Assembly (NCBI GenBank): GCA_035578905.1
Contig: JAQJVL010000258.1
Location: forward strand, 496,001 to 560,000
Length of the DNA stretch: 64,000 bases
Source: Stictocephala bisonia
Lineage: Eukaryota > Arthropoda > Insecta > Hemiptera > Membracidae
Direction: 5' to 3'
Part shown: in pieces, positions 33,870 to 47,642 of the stretch
How positions within the stretch are numbered: the first letter of the stretch is position 1
Layout: every line of letters begins with the position of its first letter
The notes under the pieces: generated by a model
The model's database searches: none
Told to the model about the DNA's origin: nothing
What the model saw: the letters and a program-made list of their open reading frames with translations, nothing else
Program-made: the position numbers and the translations under genes

Positions 33870-36220
33870 TTCCTGACTTATATTGCCTTATGTTGCTCAA
33901 TTCCTTATATGTAGTACCCGTTTATATTTAACTTACTAAGTTGTGTTAATTTTAAACTGATATCTCAAATGTACATAGGCTTCTTAAAAAAAAATTAATT
34001 GTTTCATATTAATTTATATGAACACTTACACACATCTAAATGCCTATTAGGGAGTAAAACATATTTGTTCAAAATCTTATATTTTGACGGGATGTACCAA
34101 TTAAAATACCAATTTATTTTATATTATAAAAATGACGTAATTTTTTTTTACTATGTTACTGTGCTATGTTTATTATTTTTTTTTTTTACTTAGTTAAAAA
34201 GAAATTTCTTAACCTTGGTAAAAAAAGTGTACATATATTATTTTTTGTAATTTTGTAAAAATGCTGATTTACATTAAATTACAACAGAAATTAATAAAAG
34301 TTTTGCCCTTCTAAATAATAGATTGTCCTTTAAACATTTAGACAGATTTCTGATTGTCTCTTCAAGATTAATTTTTACTTAACTTTTAACTTAATTTACT
34401 TCTAACTTTTACTTAAGAACTTAATTTTTACTTCAAGGTTAATATTTATATTATGTTAACAACACTAAAAAAACTAAAATATATTTGTTCCAACATAAAA
34501 TAAAGTATTAGTTTACTTAAAAAATCTGGTACAAACACAATTCTACCTAAATATTGGAATAGTCTAGTTAGGAATGAAAGGTAAACATTTGAGGTATGTG
34601 CTATGAGTAGGTTTTGAGATAAATCACTTTTTTCTAGAAAAACACTAAAAATGAAACTTTCTGCAGTCGCCCGCTAAAACAAGGGCTGATGCTGCTCACT
34701 GGACTAGCCTAAATTGAAGCGGTGGAGTGTATGATCTCAAATTTATATTTATTTTATATATAACACATTTTGAAGAACAAAACATTGAATTAAATTAAGA
34801 AAATTAAAAATTTAAAAATTTTTTTTGTGATTAAGAGTGGGACATTCCCTATTGGATAGAACTTAAATTTTCGACAAATACTTTCTTGACCGAGTACATT
34901 AAAATATATTATAATCAACCTAGTTAAAATCATGGGGCATAATATTCATTAATACTGTAGCAATTTGTCTAAACTTGTGGAGAGAATGTAATAAATATCT
35001 AATATTTATTTCCTGTTTTCCTAGAAAAATTATTCTGATACAAACAGTAAATAATAATAATTTATTTTGATATTTAGTTACCCTCAAAACAGAAAAATCA
35101 ATGTTTCAAAGGCACCACGCAGTTTACTTGTTATAAAAACAGCAGTAATACTGGTATTTGCTAAACATGATATACATCCAAATTGACCAACTGTGGGCTG
35201 TAAACAATTGTATTTTACTCTTGTGGTCACTAAATATGTATAGTTTGGTACAGAGGATCATCTGATGGTAAATAAGAAATCTGAACAAAACATGTTTGTC
35301 TCTCTAACTACATTACATTACATGCCAGTGTTTGTTTCACCTATGTAAATGATTCATCCTATCCAGGCCTTAACTGGTATTAGTGGTGTTTACTCCCTCC
35401 CTTGTTTAACTGTAACTTTATTCAGAAAAGAAAGTATTCACAAACCTTGCCATAATTTTATGATATTGGTTTCTTATTACTTTTTTCCATAGTACATTGA
35501 TTTTTATAATGCTAATTTTATTTTAACTTTTATTTAAAAACTGTATCTTATATATACATAAAAACTGTATTTTATATATACATACATCTAGTATGTATTT
35601 ATATATCATACATACGTCATGTATGATGATATGTATCAGATTCTTTTTAACTTGCCTCAAACTATTACAATCCACTAGGCTGCAAGTTCTTGGGAAAAAT
35701 ATGGCATTTATTCTCTGTAAATGTGTTCTATAATTATTGTCGTTAATTTATTATTACTTTTTTTTAAGTGGGCCTACTAATTTCTGCTGACCCAATGCCC
35801 AATAAACAAACTAGTATCTACGATGTAATATGATATATGCCAGAACTATTATTGCATATATTTATGGACTATCAATGGATGTCAGTTAAACATGTTCGAT
35901 GTAAATATATCGTTGTGTCATAATGTAATGCATAATGTGGTATATTATGTTATTTTATATAAATTATGCTCAACAACATAACTTCTTAGCGTGACTTTTA
36001 TAGATGACCTATAACACGCCTAAACTGTAACATTTATTTACATTAAATCTAATAAATTGTAAGACTTCTTATATACCTTACATTAAGCAAAATACTTATT
36101 ATAGCCTTCCACCCCACCCTAAAGTATCTTTCCGTAGTGGGGGTCAGTGATATGTTAATCATAGATATGAAGTTTCAGGGGTTACTCCCAAATGTTGGAA
36201 CTTGAGATAAAGTAATGTTC
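33870..36220. other. AT-rich spacer
   Basis: No gene recognised. A 24-25 bp duplication (AAAAACTGTAT.TTATATATAC) lies at 35536-35584, followed by TA-rich, partly palindromic sequence to about 35640. Confidence 0.4.
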
Positions 36221-36340
36221 GAACACTCATGTATGACACAGTGAACTGTTGAACACTCATGTATGACACAGTGAACTGTTGAACACTCATGTATGACACA
36301 GTGAACTGTTGAACACTCATGTATGACATAGTGAACTGTT
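36221..36340. repeat. 30 bp tandem repeat, 4 copies
   Basis: Four copies of GAACACTCATGTATGACACA followed by GTGAACTGTT with a single change in the last copy (GACATAG). GTTC.GAAC junctions give small palindromes at unit boundaries. Multiple-of-three length yields a short minus frame of CSTVHCVIHE repeats. Confidence 0.97.
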
Positions 36341-36423
36341 GAACAAGAGTTGTAAGAAAACCTTGTAGAGCATTTACCCTCTAATACTCTCATAATTCTT
36401 GGCACTCTTTCCCACTCACAACA

Positions 36424-36624
36424 ATGTCATTTTCTTATACAGTTATTTTTATTTTTTCATGGGGAGATCCTAATGAGAAATACTTTCCTCTGATCCTCCG
36501 ATCGGCTAAGGACACTTGTCAGTTAAACCCTCAAGTGTCCAAAACAGCCCTGAGGAAGCAGGCTGGACTAGCTGAGTGTGAGTTTAGCCACCCAGACAGG
36601 AATGATATACTACGTTTAATATAA
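36424..36624 (+). CDS. Small unrecognised open frame with internal hairpin
   Basis: A 66-codon frame (MSFSYTVIFIFSWGDPNEKY..., ending HPDRNDILRLI) of clearly higher GC than its surroundings in the second half. I recognise no domain. Within it, GGACACTTG (36510-36518) and CAAGTGTCC (36532-36540) form a perfect 9 bp stem with a 13-base loop. This points to a transposon-derived or structured segment more than to a protein. No promoter or splice signals support translation. Confidence 0.15.
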   Translation: MSFSYTVIFIFSWGDPNEKYFPLILRSAKDTCQLNPQVSKTALRKQAGLAECEFSHPDRNDILRLI

Positions 36625-36814
36625 TTAAAAATCTGCAATAATAGTTTTCTGAATAATCTACAGTTGAGAATCCTGTTTGCAATGGTAAAATATTACACGT
36701 ACTCTAAAGTATGGACAAATAAATCAAATTCTTTAGCAAAGGTTATATCCTGGAGCATTTAGACAAGTAGTCTCCACCAACACTGTTTAGCCAGAATACC
36801 CTTGTACAAACATA

Positions 36815-36890
36815 ACAAGTCAGCCACAGTAAGATGGGCTAACAAGGTTCTTCCACTTCACCTATCTCCACAAAACTTCCACGTGATTCA
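36815..36890 (+). repeat. Dispersed repeat family C, copy 2
   Basis: AACAAGTCAGCCACAG, then CTAACAAGGTTCTTCCACTT with CACCTATCTCC and AAACTTCCACGTGA, parallel to 22632-22725. Confidence 0.5.
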
Positions 36891-39639
36891 CAAGAGAAAT
36901 TTACTCTGAGCAGTTTTGACTGCTGCATCTTATGAGTTTCCATGACTGTGACACACTCAAGAATTAATAACTTGCACAGCGTTATGTAACCATGCTTGCT
37001 ATAAAAATAATTGATAATCTATACAATGCGATATATGTTAAGAACTTTGAATACAAATCATTATATGTATTAAGAGAAAATCAAGAGCATATTTAATTTT
37101 TACAATGTCTATGATAAAAAATCTTGTAGTAGTCTTCACTGTATTTATTAAAAACAGTTTGTAAATAAAACAACGTATAAATACCTTTTAATAAAAACTA
37201 TAACTTATTCTTGCATGATCTTCAATGATTGTCAAGATATTTGTTTAATGCCTAAGTTGAAATATCTTAAAAATCAATGTTTCATTAAATTCCGTTTGAA
37301 ACAATATATTGTATTCTTTACTCAAAAACTTAAGACTGTCTTATTTTGTATAAGGTATACAATATATGTAACCATTTTTACTCTAAAATCCCTTATGTGT
37401 ATTAAATATTCATTTTTTCCAATCGAAGAATCTCAAATAAATTTTAACTGTACTTTCCTTTATAAATCACGCACAGTTAACTGTGGGGAACAACTTTATT
37501 TATTCTCCAGTTTGGCGGTTCCATCCATAAAATATAAATATTGTTATATACAGTATGGTAACTTGCTATAATATATCTTAAAACTCATCGAACAAGTTCG
37601 TTACTATGGGAATCTTCTCTGTCATCATATTGTGGTGTAAAATGGTATTATTATTTTCACCATTTTGGTGAATTTCTATCTAACGCGTCTACATGTTAGT
37701 ATACCACGTGTAACAGACTAAGTTCAGGTAAAAAGTGCGATGAGTGTTTTTATTTGAACAATAATCTTTTAATGACTCTTCGGTGGTTCCCAAACTCCCA
37801 AATCAACATATGAATGATGATTTGAATGTTTTGTCAGATATGGTTGTTTCAGGTCAAATATACATGTTTTTATATAACATTTGTACCCGTTCCTTGGCAA
37901 TGAGTAAAAACATAGTCTTGTGATGAAATATTAGAAATAAAAGATTAAAAATAAACGTTTTTGTATAATTAGAAAATTAACTAAAAAGCTACCAGTTTAC
38001 ACATTTACTTATTACATGATAACCCTGCGAAAACCTTACGGCTTTCAATCAAATATTCATAAATGACCCGAAACCACAATTTCAAAAAATGAATGGAACA
38101 TTTTGATATGTTTAGTGAAGCGTGTTTAGTTTGTTGCATGGAAGGTTCCTGAACGGACTATTGTTAAATGTAACCCGGCCGACCTGTTGTCTAGCATACT
38201 TCGACATAGCCTGTTACATCAATAGATCTTCTCTACATGACATAACAGTGGCTATACCCGTCTTTACAGCCATTTATGATATATAGTAGGAAGTTTGGGA
38301 AAATTAGTTGAATGTACTTATGATGTACTATAATTACGCATGTATACTTTTTTAAAACATTTTAGAGTGGAAGAAAATGTTTAATAACTTATCTGTTTTC
38401 AAACTGGAAATAGTCATTTTAAAGAGAAAGTCTCAAAGAATTTTGCATCTATAGATTTTTACTAAAATGACTTTATGATTATAGAACAAACACTGGAAAC
38501 ACATTGGATCGCAGACAAAGGACCAGGATCGTACATCAGGATTTATGGGATACGTGATAACACATATTGTCAATGGCTGCTCTCAACCTTCGATTAATTT
38601 CATTGGTATCACAGGATTAAATAACCGACCACACAAACTTAAAACGTACACTATAGGAACTGTTTATTTTATTCACTTTTTTCTTGTAAACACATGATCA
38701 CTATATGAAAATGTTTATAACTATAGGTTGATTTTTTAGTTATGCGCCAAGATTATTACCAATGATATCTAATTTGTAAATAGATTTTGAGATTTTGAGC
38801 TGAAACATACCTTAAAACAATTTTCTGTTTAGTATTGAAATAAATAGACCCTATATCCTAGTTAATAGCCTAGTTGTTCAAATCCAATATTGAGCCATTT
38901 AGTTCACTCACTTTCTGAAATTATCACTTGACCGAATTTGATAATTTTTTTATTCAAAAGATAAAATTGATTTCTAAGTCGTAACGGAGCTAGATTTGTG
39001 AATTTTCCATGGATTTTTGCCCTACACGGCGTTAAAGCTGCAACGTTATTCTTCTGGAGATTAATTTTAATTGACCAAATGGTGGCATAAACAAATGTTA
39101 AATCGTCTAAATAATTTGCTAGGTTAAAAACAGAGAGCAGCACAGTAAAATGTTAAGATAATTATAAAAGAGCGAAGACATGTCTGTCTGTGTGTATGTT
39201 ATCATCAGCTGTAAAATAAAATGAAAACATTTGAAAAAGGCTTCGTAATAACATTGGTTGTCTATAATTTTATAGATTAAAAAGAGTACAAATCAAGTGC
39301 AGTGAGTGAGCTAATGTAAATGAATTTAAGTAAAATGATTTTACTTAATACAGTTTAATTACTAATATTTGAAGTCAAAAGGTACGTGCCGAGGCCAAAG
39401 TTCAAGACGTCACGAGTGCAGTGAGTAACGGGGTTGGCACCCGAATAGTGCATGATATTCCCATAGTACTTTTTAAATCAAAAACCTAGTACTGCTTGGC
39501 GTTACTCTACAATACACTGCACATGACAGGCGTAGATAATATCATTCATCCCCGTATCAGCGTGGTCGATTGTTTACCAAAAGACCGTCAACAAAAGAGT
39601 CAAATATATGTTTCAATACATATTTTTCGCATACAACCA
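36891..39639. other. AT-rich spacer
   Basis: No gene recognised. The 118-codon plus frame 37215-37571 is AT-driven. At 39370-39540 the DNA is less AT-rich and contains CCTAGTACTGCTTGGC followed by CTCTACAAT. This resembles sequence after the 143 bp array (41258-41290: CCAGTACTGCATAGC, CTCTACAAT), so the array is flanked by related sequence. Confidence 0.4.
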
Positions 39640-41212
39640 AAACCATGATGTGGTTAGTGCAATACGTATCAGTGCACGGCAAAACCATTCACAGTGCAAA
39701 TAATGCACCATTCACAGTAGTCGTGCATATCATTCATTACTCATCCATCATGTGTGGTTGCAGTATATATCTCACCTAATGGCCGTAAATGAGAGAACGT
39801 ATGATGTTGGTTAGTACAATACAGTACGTCAGTGCACGGGAAAACTGAACAATACACCATTGACAATAGTTGTACATATCATTACTCACCCCTGTGTTAG
39901 TTGCAGTTCATATCTTGCCTAATGACCGTAAATAAGAGAACGTATGATGTTGGTTAGTACAATACAGTACGTCAGTGCACGGGAAAACTGAACAATACAC
40001 CATTGACAATATTTGTACATATCTTTACTCACCCCTGTGTTAGTTGCAGTTCATATCTCACCTAATGACCGTAAATGACAGAACGTATGATGTTGGTTAG
40101 TACAATACAGTACGTCAGTGCACGGGAAAACTGAACAATGCACCATTCACAATATTCGTACACATCATTACTCATCCCTTTGTTCGTTGTAGTTCATATC
40201 TTGCCTAATGGCCGTAAATGAGAGAACGTATGATGTTGGTTAGTGCAATACAGTTCGTCAATGCACGGGTAAACTGAACAATGCACCATTGACAATAGTT
40301 GTACATAACATTACTCAACCCTGTGTTAGTTGCAGTTCATATCTTGTCTAATGGCCGTAAATGAGAGAACGTATGTTGTTGGTTAGTGCAATACAGTTCG
40401 TCAATGCACGGGAAAACTTAACAATGCACCATTGACAATAGTTGTACATAACATTACTCAACCCTGTGTTAGTTGTAGTTCATATCTTGCCTAATGGCCG
40501 TAAATGAGAGAACGTATGATGTTGGTTAGTGCAATACAGTTCGTCAATGCACGGGTAAACTGAACAATGCACCATTGACAATAGTTGTACATAACATTAC
40601 TCAACCCTGTGTTAGTTGTAGTTCATATCTTGCCTAATGGCCGTAAATGAGAGAACGTATGATGTTGGTTAGTGCAATACAGTTCGTCAATGCACGGGTA
40701 AACTGAACAATGCACCATTTACAATAGTTGTACATAACATTACTCAACCCTGTGTTAGTTGTAGTTCATATCTTGCCTAATGGCCGTAAATGAGAGAACG
40801 TATGATGTTGCTTAGTGCAATACAGTTCGTCAATGCACGGGTAAACTGAACAATGCACCATTGACAATAGTTGTACATAACATTACTCAACCCTGTGTTA
40901 GTTGCAGTACATATCTTGCCTAATGACCGTAAATAAGAGAACGTATGATGTTGGTTAGTACAATACAGTACGTCAGTGCACGGGAAAACTGAACAATACA
41001 CCATTGAAAATAGTTGTACATATCATTACTCAACCCTGTGTTAGTTGCAGTTCATATCTTGTCTAATGACCGTAAATGAGAGAACGTATGATGTTGGTTA
41101 GTGCAATACAGTACGTCAGTGCACGGTAAAACTGAACAATGCACCATTCACAATAGTCGAATATATCATTACTCATCCCTTTGTTATTTGCAGTACATAT
41201 CTCGCCTAATGA
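39640..41212. repeat. 143 bp tandem repeat, 11 copies
   Basis: Units end at CCGTAAAT boundaries spaced exactly 143 bp apart (39783, 39926, 40069, 40212, 40355, 40498, 40641, 40784, 40927, 41070, 41213). The unit includes GAGAACGTATGATGTTGGTT, CAATACAGT and AACAATGCACCATT. Variants are ordered: unit 1 diverged; units 2-4 have GTACGTCAGTGCACGGGAAA; units 5-9 have GTTCGTCAATGCACGGG; units 10-11 return to the GTACGTCAGTG type. The central B block therefore sits inside A units, as expected if the middle was amplified last. Confidence 0.98.
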
Positions 41213-42003
41213 CCGTAAACAAGTGATCGGTTTTGGGTTTTCGTTTTGGGTTCAATACCCAGTACTGCATAGCTCAGCTCTACAATGCCACAAACACAGC
41301 GATCCGTCACTATGAACCCCTCTCAGTTGTGGAAAGTATCTGAACAAATCACTCTAAGCAGGATAATGTATTGTATGAAACAGTGTACAAGTTGATAGTG
41401 CCTCGAATTGACTTTCAGCAAAATCTTTTAATTCTTTAGTTAAAAATAATCATTATTTGTAATATAGTAATAATATCCGTAAAGGTATCAATCACCAATG
41501 GCAACAATGAAACTTATTGTCCCGCAATCCAGATAATTAATAGCTAATTTTATTTCACCTTAAGTAGTCTTCAGATAAGAGGCCAAAGTAGGGACAACTC
41601 GTCATCAATATGTGTCCATTGTGTGATAACATTTGAAGATAATCTATATGAACTCTACAGATATTTCAAATTTGTATAAACATCTAAGCTTTTGTTGATA
41701 AAATCAGCATTGTTGACCTAAGTGTGGTTGGTAGAAATATAGTACTTTCACAAATTGGATACGTATCAGTTATTGTCATTAAATAATACTTAATTAAAAC
41801 GTTTTGAATTACTTAATCATTCGTTTGTATTAACGTTGGCTTTAATATGTTTGATAAGGTAAATTGGTAGGTGCAAAATATAACTTTTTTTAAATGTATA
41901 CAATGAACAAATGCAAAGTAAGAAAACGTCGTTAACACCGCCTTACCGTTGACAAAAACTAAAGTGGTTAGAAACTGTGCCTGAAAGAGGTGAAGACATG
42001 GAA
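41213..42003. other. Spacer with B-box-like motif at the array edge
   Basis: GGTTCAATACC at 41249-41259 fits the pol III B-box pattern, but no convincing A-box lies at the right distance upstream and no tRNA fold is seen. No gene recognised. Confidence 0.3.
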
Positions 42004-42102
42004 ATTGTTATCAGATCAGACCTAAATTCAGATTTCAGGACGTGATGTATTCTCTTAGCGTACTTTGTATTTCCGCTATCTTTTGAGGCATTTTTCAAAA
42101 TG
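42004..42102 (+). repeat. Dispersed repeat family B, copy 1
   Basis: TTATCAGATCAGACCTAAAT, then TCTCTTAGCGTA, then CGCTATCTTTTGAGGCATTT with TTCAAAATG. It has close relatives at 46397-46490 and 52561-52660 (plus strand) and 57429-57522 (minus). A non-coding element of about 95 bp. Confidence 0.65.
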
Positions 42103-42484
42103 TCCTTAAAAGAACATAAATATGATTTTTTATTGTAAAGTACTATGTTTTTACAAAGCTATTAGATTGTTAATTAACAGATAACCTTATTGCCACCAAT
42201 TTTGGCAAATCTAATCGTTTTATGTTATATTAGGTTTCTATGCAAAAGTTTAGGATATTTCCGTAGCTAATAGACTAAAAACAAACATAATTTTCAATGA
42301 GGTCTCTAGCAATCAACTCAAGGATAAAAAACGGCATTAATCACAAACAAAAAGCCCACAGCTAATTAATATGGGAAACATAAGCTTAAATTTAAATAAT
42401 GTGGGAAGTTAAAATTAATTAACACTAATTATCTGTATACTAAAAAAATCACAATCAGCATTAAATTCAGGAGCCTGACTTCTA

Positions 42485-42512
42485 TGACGGCCTGCCGGCC
42501 GTCACTCCGGAG
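42485..42512. repeat. GC-rich hairpin next to CTCCGGAG palindrome
   Basis: TGACGGCC (42485-42492) and GGCCGTCA (42497-42504) form a perfect 8 bp stem with a 4-base loop, followed at once by the palindrome CTCCGGAG (42505-42512). This is the most GC-rich short island in a strongly AT-rich region. Downstream, CCGCGATATCTCGAGAAATA (about 42608) resembles wording common in insect dispersed repeats. Confidence 0.7.
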
Positions 42513-43539
42513 GGAATATATGCGAACTTGTTATTATTGGCTAGTCATAGCTTCTTTAAAATTGTACATATGGCCACCATAGGCTATTTCCACGAACGTA
42601 GTTTTTCCGCGATATCTCGAGAAATAATTGTCGTTGCCCAAAAGAATGTTCATGTTCAGCTCGAAAAACTTATATTTTCATCAACATGTAGGATTGGAAA
42701 TAATATTTTTAACGTTTAGAATATTCGATTTTTTTATAAAACGTTATTTCCGCGGAATAAAATATATTTTCTCAAAATAATACAGACCTGATCCTACCCA
42801 CTGGTGATAAAAAAGTAAAGATTGGCGAGTCTTAAATAGCAAAATAATATTTAACTCCTTGCACTGCATGTAGGTTAAATATTAAACGAGTGTATGATAA
42901 AGACTTAATTAAAAGCTTAAATTAAATATTATTTCTAAACAAATACGTAATCAGTAATAACTTTTAATTTCCCGTCGGACTCCATTTTGTCATAAGGGTC
43001 ATCAATCCCCTTTGTAAAGTAACCACATTGGATTAATTAAGTTTCAAAAACACTTATATCTTATAAAAAGTCTATAATATTATTGAAACCCTGTAATAAA
43101 TAAGCAGTATACAGTATATTTCGGAATTTCAAACCTTAAATAGGCAATTCGATAACCATTTTAGCAAATATTGGAAATCTTGTCTGAAGATAATGTACTT
43201 TGTGAATAGGATTTTATAATTAATTTAAGGACATACTTTCTCTGTCTGACTAATGAAATTTGGAGTGACAATTATTTGCCCTTAATAGTTTGTGTGTTCT
43301 ACACTAATATTATGTAATGATTAACATTTATGAACTTAATGGACATGCAAATATACCTGCTCAAATAATATATTCCTAATTATATTTGCATACCGATATA
43401 GGATAGTAAATTTAATATTATTATCTTCAAAACATATTCATCGGTGAACAGTTCTAATTCGTGCATGTTGTAATGAATTAAACAAACACACAATGGAAAT
43501 GTACTGTAGTTAGAGTTATTATGATTGAATTTCCTAATA
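42513..43539. other. AT-rich spacer
   Basis: No gene recognised. The 63-codon frame 42528-42719 spans the GATATCTCGAG-type repeat and is not convincing. Confidence 0.35.
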
Positions 43540-43660
43540 TTCCATGAACCAAGTAGATACCAAACGAGAAGCCACAACTCTGTCTGGTGGCTTGTGACCG
43601 CAGCGACCCGTTGTTGACGGTCGCATAAATTGACATTTAACTGTTATAATCCTCTATTCC
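43540..43660 (+). repeat. Dispersed repeat family A, copy 2
   Basis: CCATGAACCAAGTAGATACC, GAGAAGCCACAACTCTG, TGTGACCGCAG, CCGTTGTTGA and, after a spacer, ACTGTTATAATCC. It matches copy 3 at 62889-63000 over the whole length. Confidence 0.75.
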
Positions 43661-44474
43661 AAAGGTATTTATGCATTGTTGTCGCAATTGAGGTCTCTCA
43701 TTTAAGTTTTTAATTTTACTTTCATTTATATGAATTGATCTTGTTAGGTTTTTACTTTCAATGCGTAGCTATATACTACTGTTTAGAATAAATTTGAAAA
43801 ATAAAACCCCTAGTAAATAAATATACCATATATAATTTTTATTTGTAATGAAGATTTTTACAATATCTATTTATTTATGTAATTCGATTAATCATACTAC
43901 AAATTCATAATGTCTTCACTATTATGAACCCAAGTAAACAATTAACTAAGAATCACTTCTTACATCCAAAAATAGTTGCTATCTGAATAATTACCATATG
44001 GACTTACTTATACACTTTTTTATGTATTCTAAAACTTTTAAATTGAATAAAAATATGGTTTATTGAATATACTCCAACGTTAAAATTATATTTTGTGCTA
44101 TTTAATTATTGTTTTAATAGCTTAATAAGCGTTAACTAATAATAGAGTATTGTTTTAAGTTGGTCGATTAACCAAAACTATTCAATATCAAAGATGTAGG
44201 GATAAACGTATTTATATAAAATATATTAGATACATAACAAACAAGAAGTCCAGTTGTTAAAATATCACGTGACCAATGATTAGGATACTTCTGTCATTCA
44301 AGTTTATTAGTTGGAAATATATAGCTATAGTTTATCCATTAAAATGGCCAATGTCGGGGTGCAGCAATTTCCTTAAATGTTAATAACTATAAACAAAGTG
44401 TAGTAAAAGTAACCATTTGACTTCAATTGGTAATACTATTTGTATATTTTAACTCTGTAATGTTGAAATGTACG
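43661..44474. other. AT-rich spacer
   Basis: No gene recognised. CCAATGTCGGGGTGCAG near 44347 resembles CAAATGTCGGGATACAG near 45752 on the far side of the 113 bp array. Confidence 0.4.
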
Positions 44475-45491
44475 ATTTGGATTAAATAAAACATCTACAG
44501 TAATTGTTTACTTCCAGCATTTAGAACAGTGGATTATCACTGATAAACGAGACATATAAGAACACAGTTTATGGTTGCCACCAACATATTTGGATTAAAT
44601 AAAACATCTACAGTAATTGTTTACTTCCAGCATTTAGAACAGTAGATTATCACTGATAAACGAGACATATAAGAACACAGTTTATGGTTGCCACCAAGAT
44701 ATTTGGATTAAATAAAACATCTACAGTAATTGTTTACTTCCAGCATTTAGAACAGTGGATTATCACTGATAAACAAGACATATAAGAACACAGTTTATGG
44801 TTGCCACCAAGATATTTGGATTAAATAAAACATCTACAGTAATTGTTTACTTCCAGCATTTAGAACAGTGGATTATCACTGATAAACAAGACATATAAGA
44901 ACACAGTTTATGGTTGCCACCAAGATATTTGGATTAAATAAAACACCTACAGTAATTGTTTACTTCTAGCATTTAGAACAGTGGATTATCACTGATAAAC
45001 GAGACATATAAGAACACAGTTTATGGTTGCCACATAGATATTCGGATTAAATAAAACATCTACAGTAATTGTTTACTTCCAGCATTTAGAACAGTGGATT
45101 ATTACTGATAAACAAGACATATAAGAACACAGTTTATGGTTGCCACCAAGATATTTGGATTAAATAAAACATCTACAGTAATTGTTTACTTCCAGCATTT
45201 AGAACAGTGGATTATTACTGATAAACAAGACATATAAGAACACAGTTTATGGTTGCCACCAAGATATTTGGATTAAATAAAACATCTACAGTAATTGTTT
45301 ACTTCCAGCATTTAGAACAGTGGATTATCACTGATAAACAAGACATATAAGAACACAGTTTATGGCTGCCACCAAGATATTTGGATTAAATAAAACATCT
45401 ACAGTAATTGTTTACTTCCATCATTTAGAACAGTGGATTATCACTGATAAACAAGACATATAAGAACACAGTTTATGGTTGCCACCAAAAT
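44475..45491. repeat. 113 bp tandem repeat, exactly 9 copies
   Basis: Units start ATTTGGATTAAATAAAACAT at 44475 and every 113 bp after (44588, 44701, 44814, 44927, 45040, 45153, 45266, 45379). There are no indels and a few point changes (AACGAG or AACAAG, TATCACTG or TATTACTG, CCACCAAG or CCACATAG). It ends at 45491, about 55 bp before the (GA)n tract. Confidence 0.98.
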
Positions 45492-45543
45492 ATTTCCATA
45501 GAGAACAATTTCACCAGAGCTAGGCAGCTAGTGTTTGAGATGA

Positions 45544-46396
<853 letters not shown>

Positions 46397-46490
46397 ACAT
46401 TGTAATCAGAGCAGATCTAAATCCTGATTTACGCAGTTGATTCGCTCTCTTGGCGTAAAATATATTTCTGGCTATCTCTTGCAATATTAC
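46397..46490 (+). repeat. Dispersed repeat family B, copy 2
   Basis: TTGTAATCAGAGCAGATCTA, AATCCTGATTTACGCAG, TCTCTTGGCGTA and TTTCTGGCTATCTCTTG, in the same order and orientation as copy 1. Confidence 0.6.
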
Positions 46491-47642
46491 CTTATCATTC
46501 TAAAAGGAATTCCGATTTTATACATTTGTTTAATAAACGTTTAATGCAAAAACATTTAAAGTTATTACTTGGATCTTTTAGAATTTGGGACTTTCTATCC
46601 TCATGTTGCTCACAAATGTGAGCATCTTTTCAAAGATCCATTTAAAAGTTATATTTTTATTTACAGTTTTTTTAATTTTTTTTCAAATGCAGCGTAATGA
46701 AGTAATAAATGTTTGTACTTATTTTGTATTCAGTGATAAATAAATATAATTGATGTATAATTTAATTTAAATTAAACACTACACTATATTTTTTACTGTG
46801 CAGTTGTAATAAAATTAAGAATATCATTTTGTCTGAAGATGATCTATTGAATATTAACTAATAATTTATATATACCACAACATATATCAATATATGTTTG
46901 ACCATAGACAAGACATATATTCAAGATATCAAATGTACTTATGTGATAACTAGGTTATACTTAGTAACTAAAAAATGTTCAACAAATCTTGTGAGGAGGA
47001 GAAAATATAATTTATGAATTTGAGGAATTGTTAAGTAACCATTAAAAAAAATGTTTATAATTGGCTTATTCGGAAGTACATATAGGAAAAGAAAAAAGTT
47101 ACCTCTCCATTTTATTATTGGACTAGCTGTGAACGTTGGGGGCTTCGCCATCATAAAGAACGTGAAGTGGATAAATCCAATAAAATACCATCTGAAATTC
47201 ACAATTCCACTAATAAGGTTTAACAATATCGTTAGTTTAAAAGACAGATAATTTTTGTATTAAATATTGCACGTAAACGCAGCATAATTAATATTTTGTG
47301 TGTAAATAATGCTTTAGATTACACTTTACTGTATCAAAAAGGCTCATTAAATTTTATTTTCATAATGAAAACCAATATTTTACATTTTGTTTAACAGGAG
47401 TATATATTATTTCGTTTCATTATAATCCTAGGTAAGTAATTAAAGAGTTATACTTAATTTGAACATTGAACTTTAATTTGGTGAACATCTCGTATTTTAA
47501 AATTATATTAAAACTCACAAATCATAATAACTTCACTGGTCATGTATATGTGGTGAGTTTTATGTATACCTACATTGAGTAAAACAATACTAGTTTGCAC
47601 TGACTACTGTGTTATGATAGGTTTTCTTTAAGCAATCTTTAT
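46491..47642. other. AT-rich spacer
   Basis: A perfect 9 bp inverted repeat AACATATAT/ATATATGTT lies at 46879-46898. Opposed open frames at 46939-47226 (minus, 95 codons) and 47051-47251 (plus, 66 codons) overlap each other and show no recognisable domain. Confidence 0.35.

Noticed and set aside
33430..33931. Arg/Cys-rich repeat proteins in three frames
   Set aside because: The 42 bp unit is stop-free in several frames on both strands. No start context or homology.
37215..37571. 118-codon plus-strand frame
   Set aside because: Composition follows the AT-rich background and no domain is recognisable; a frame of this length is expected by chance in 64 kb.
41249..41259. tRNA gene suggested by B-box-like GGTTCAATACC
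   Set aside because: No A-box at the correct distance and no cloverleaf fold; kept only as a possible SINE trace.
46939..47251. Overlapping opposite-strand frames of 95 and 66 codons
   Set aside because: They overlap antisense to each other and neither shows a recognisable domain or start context.
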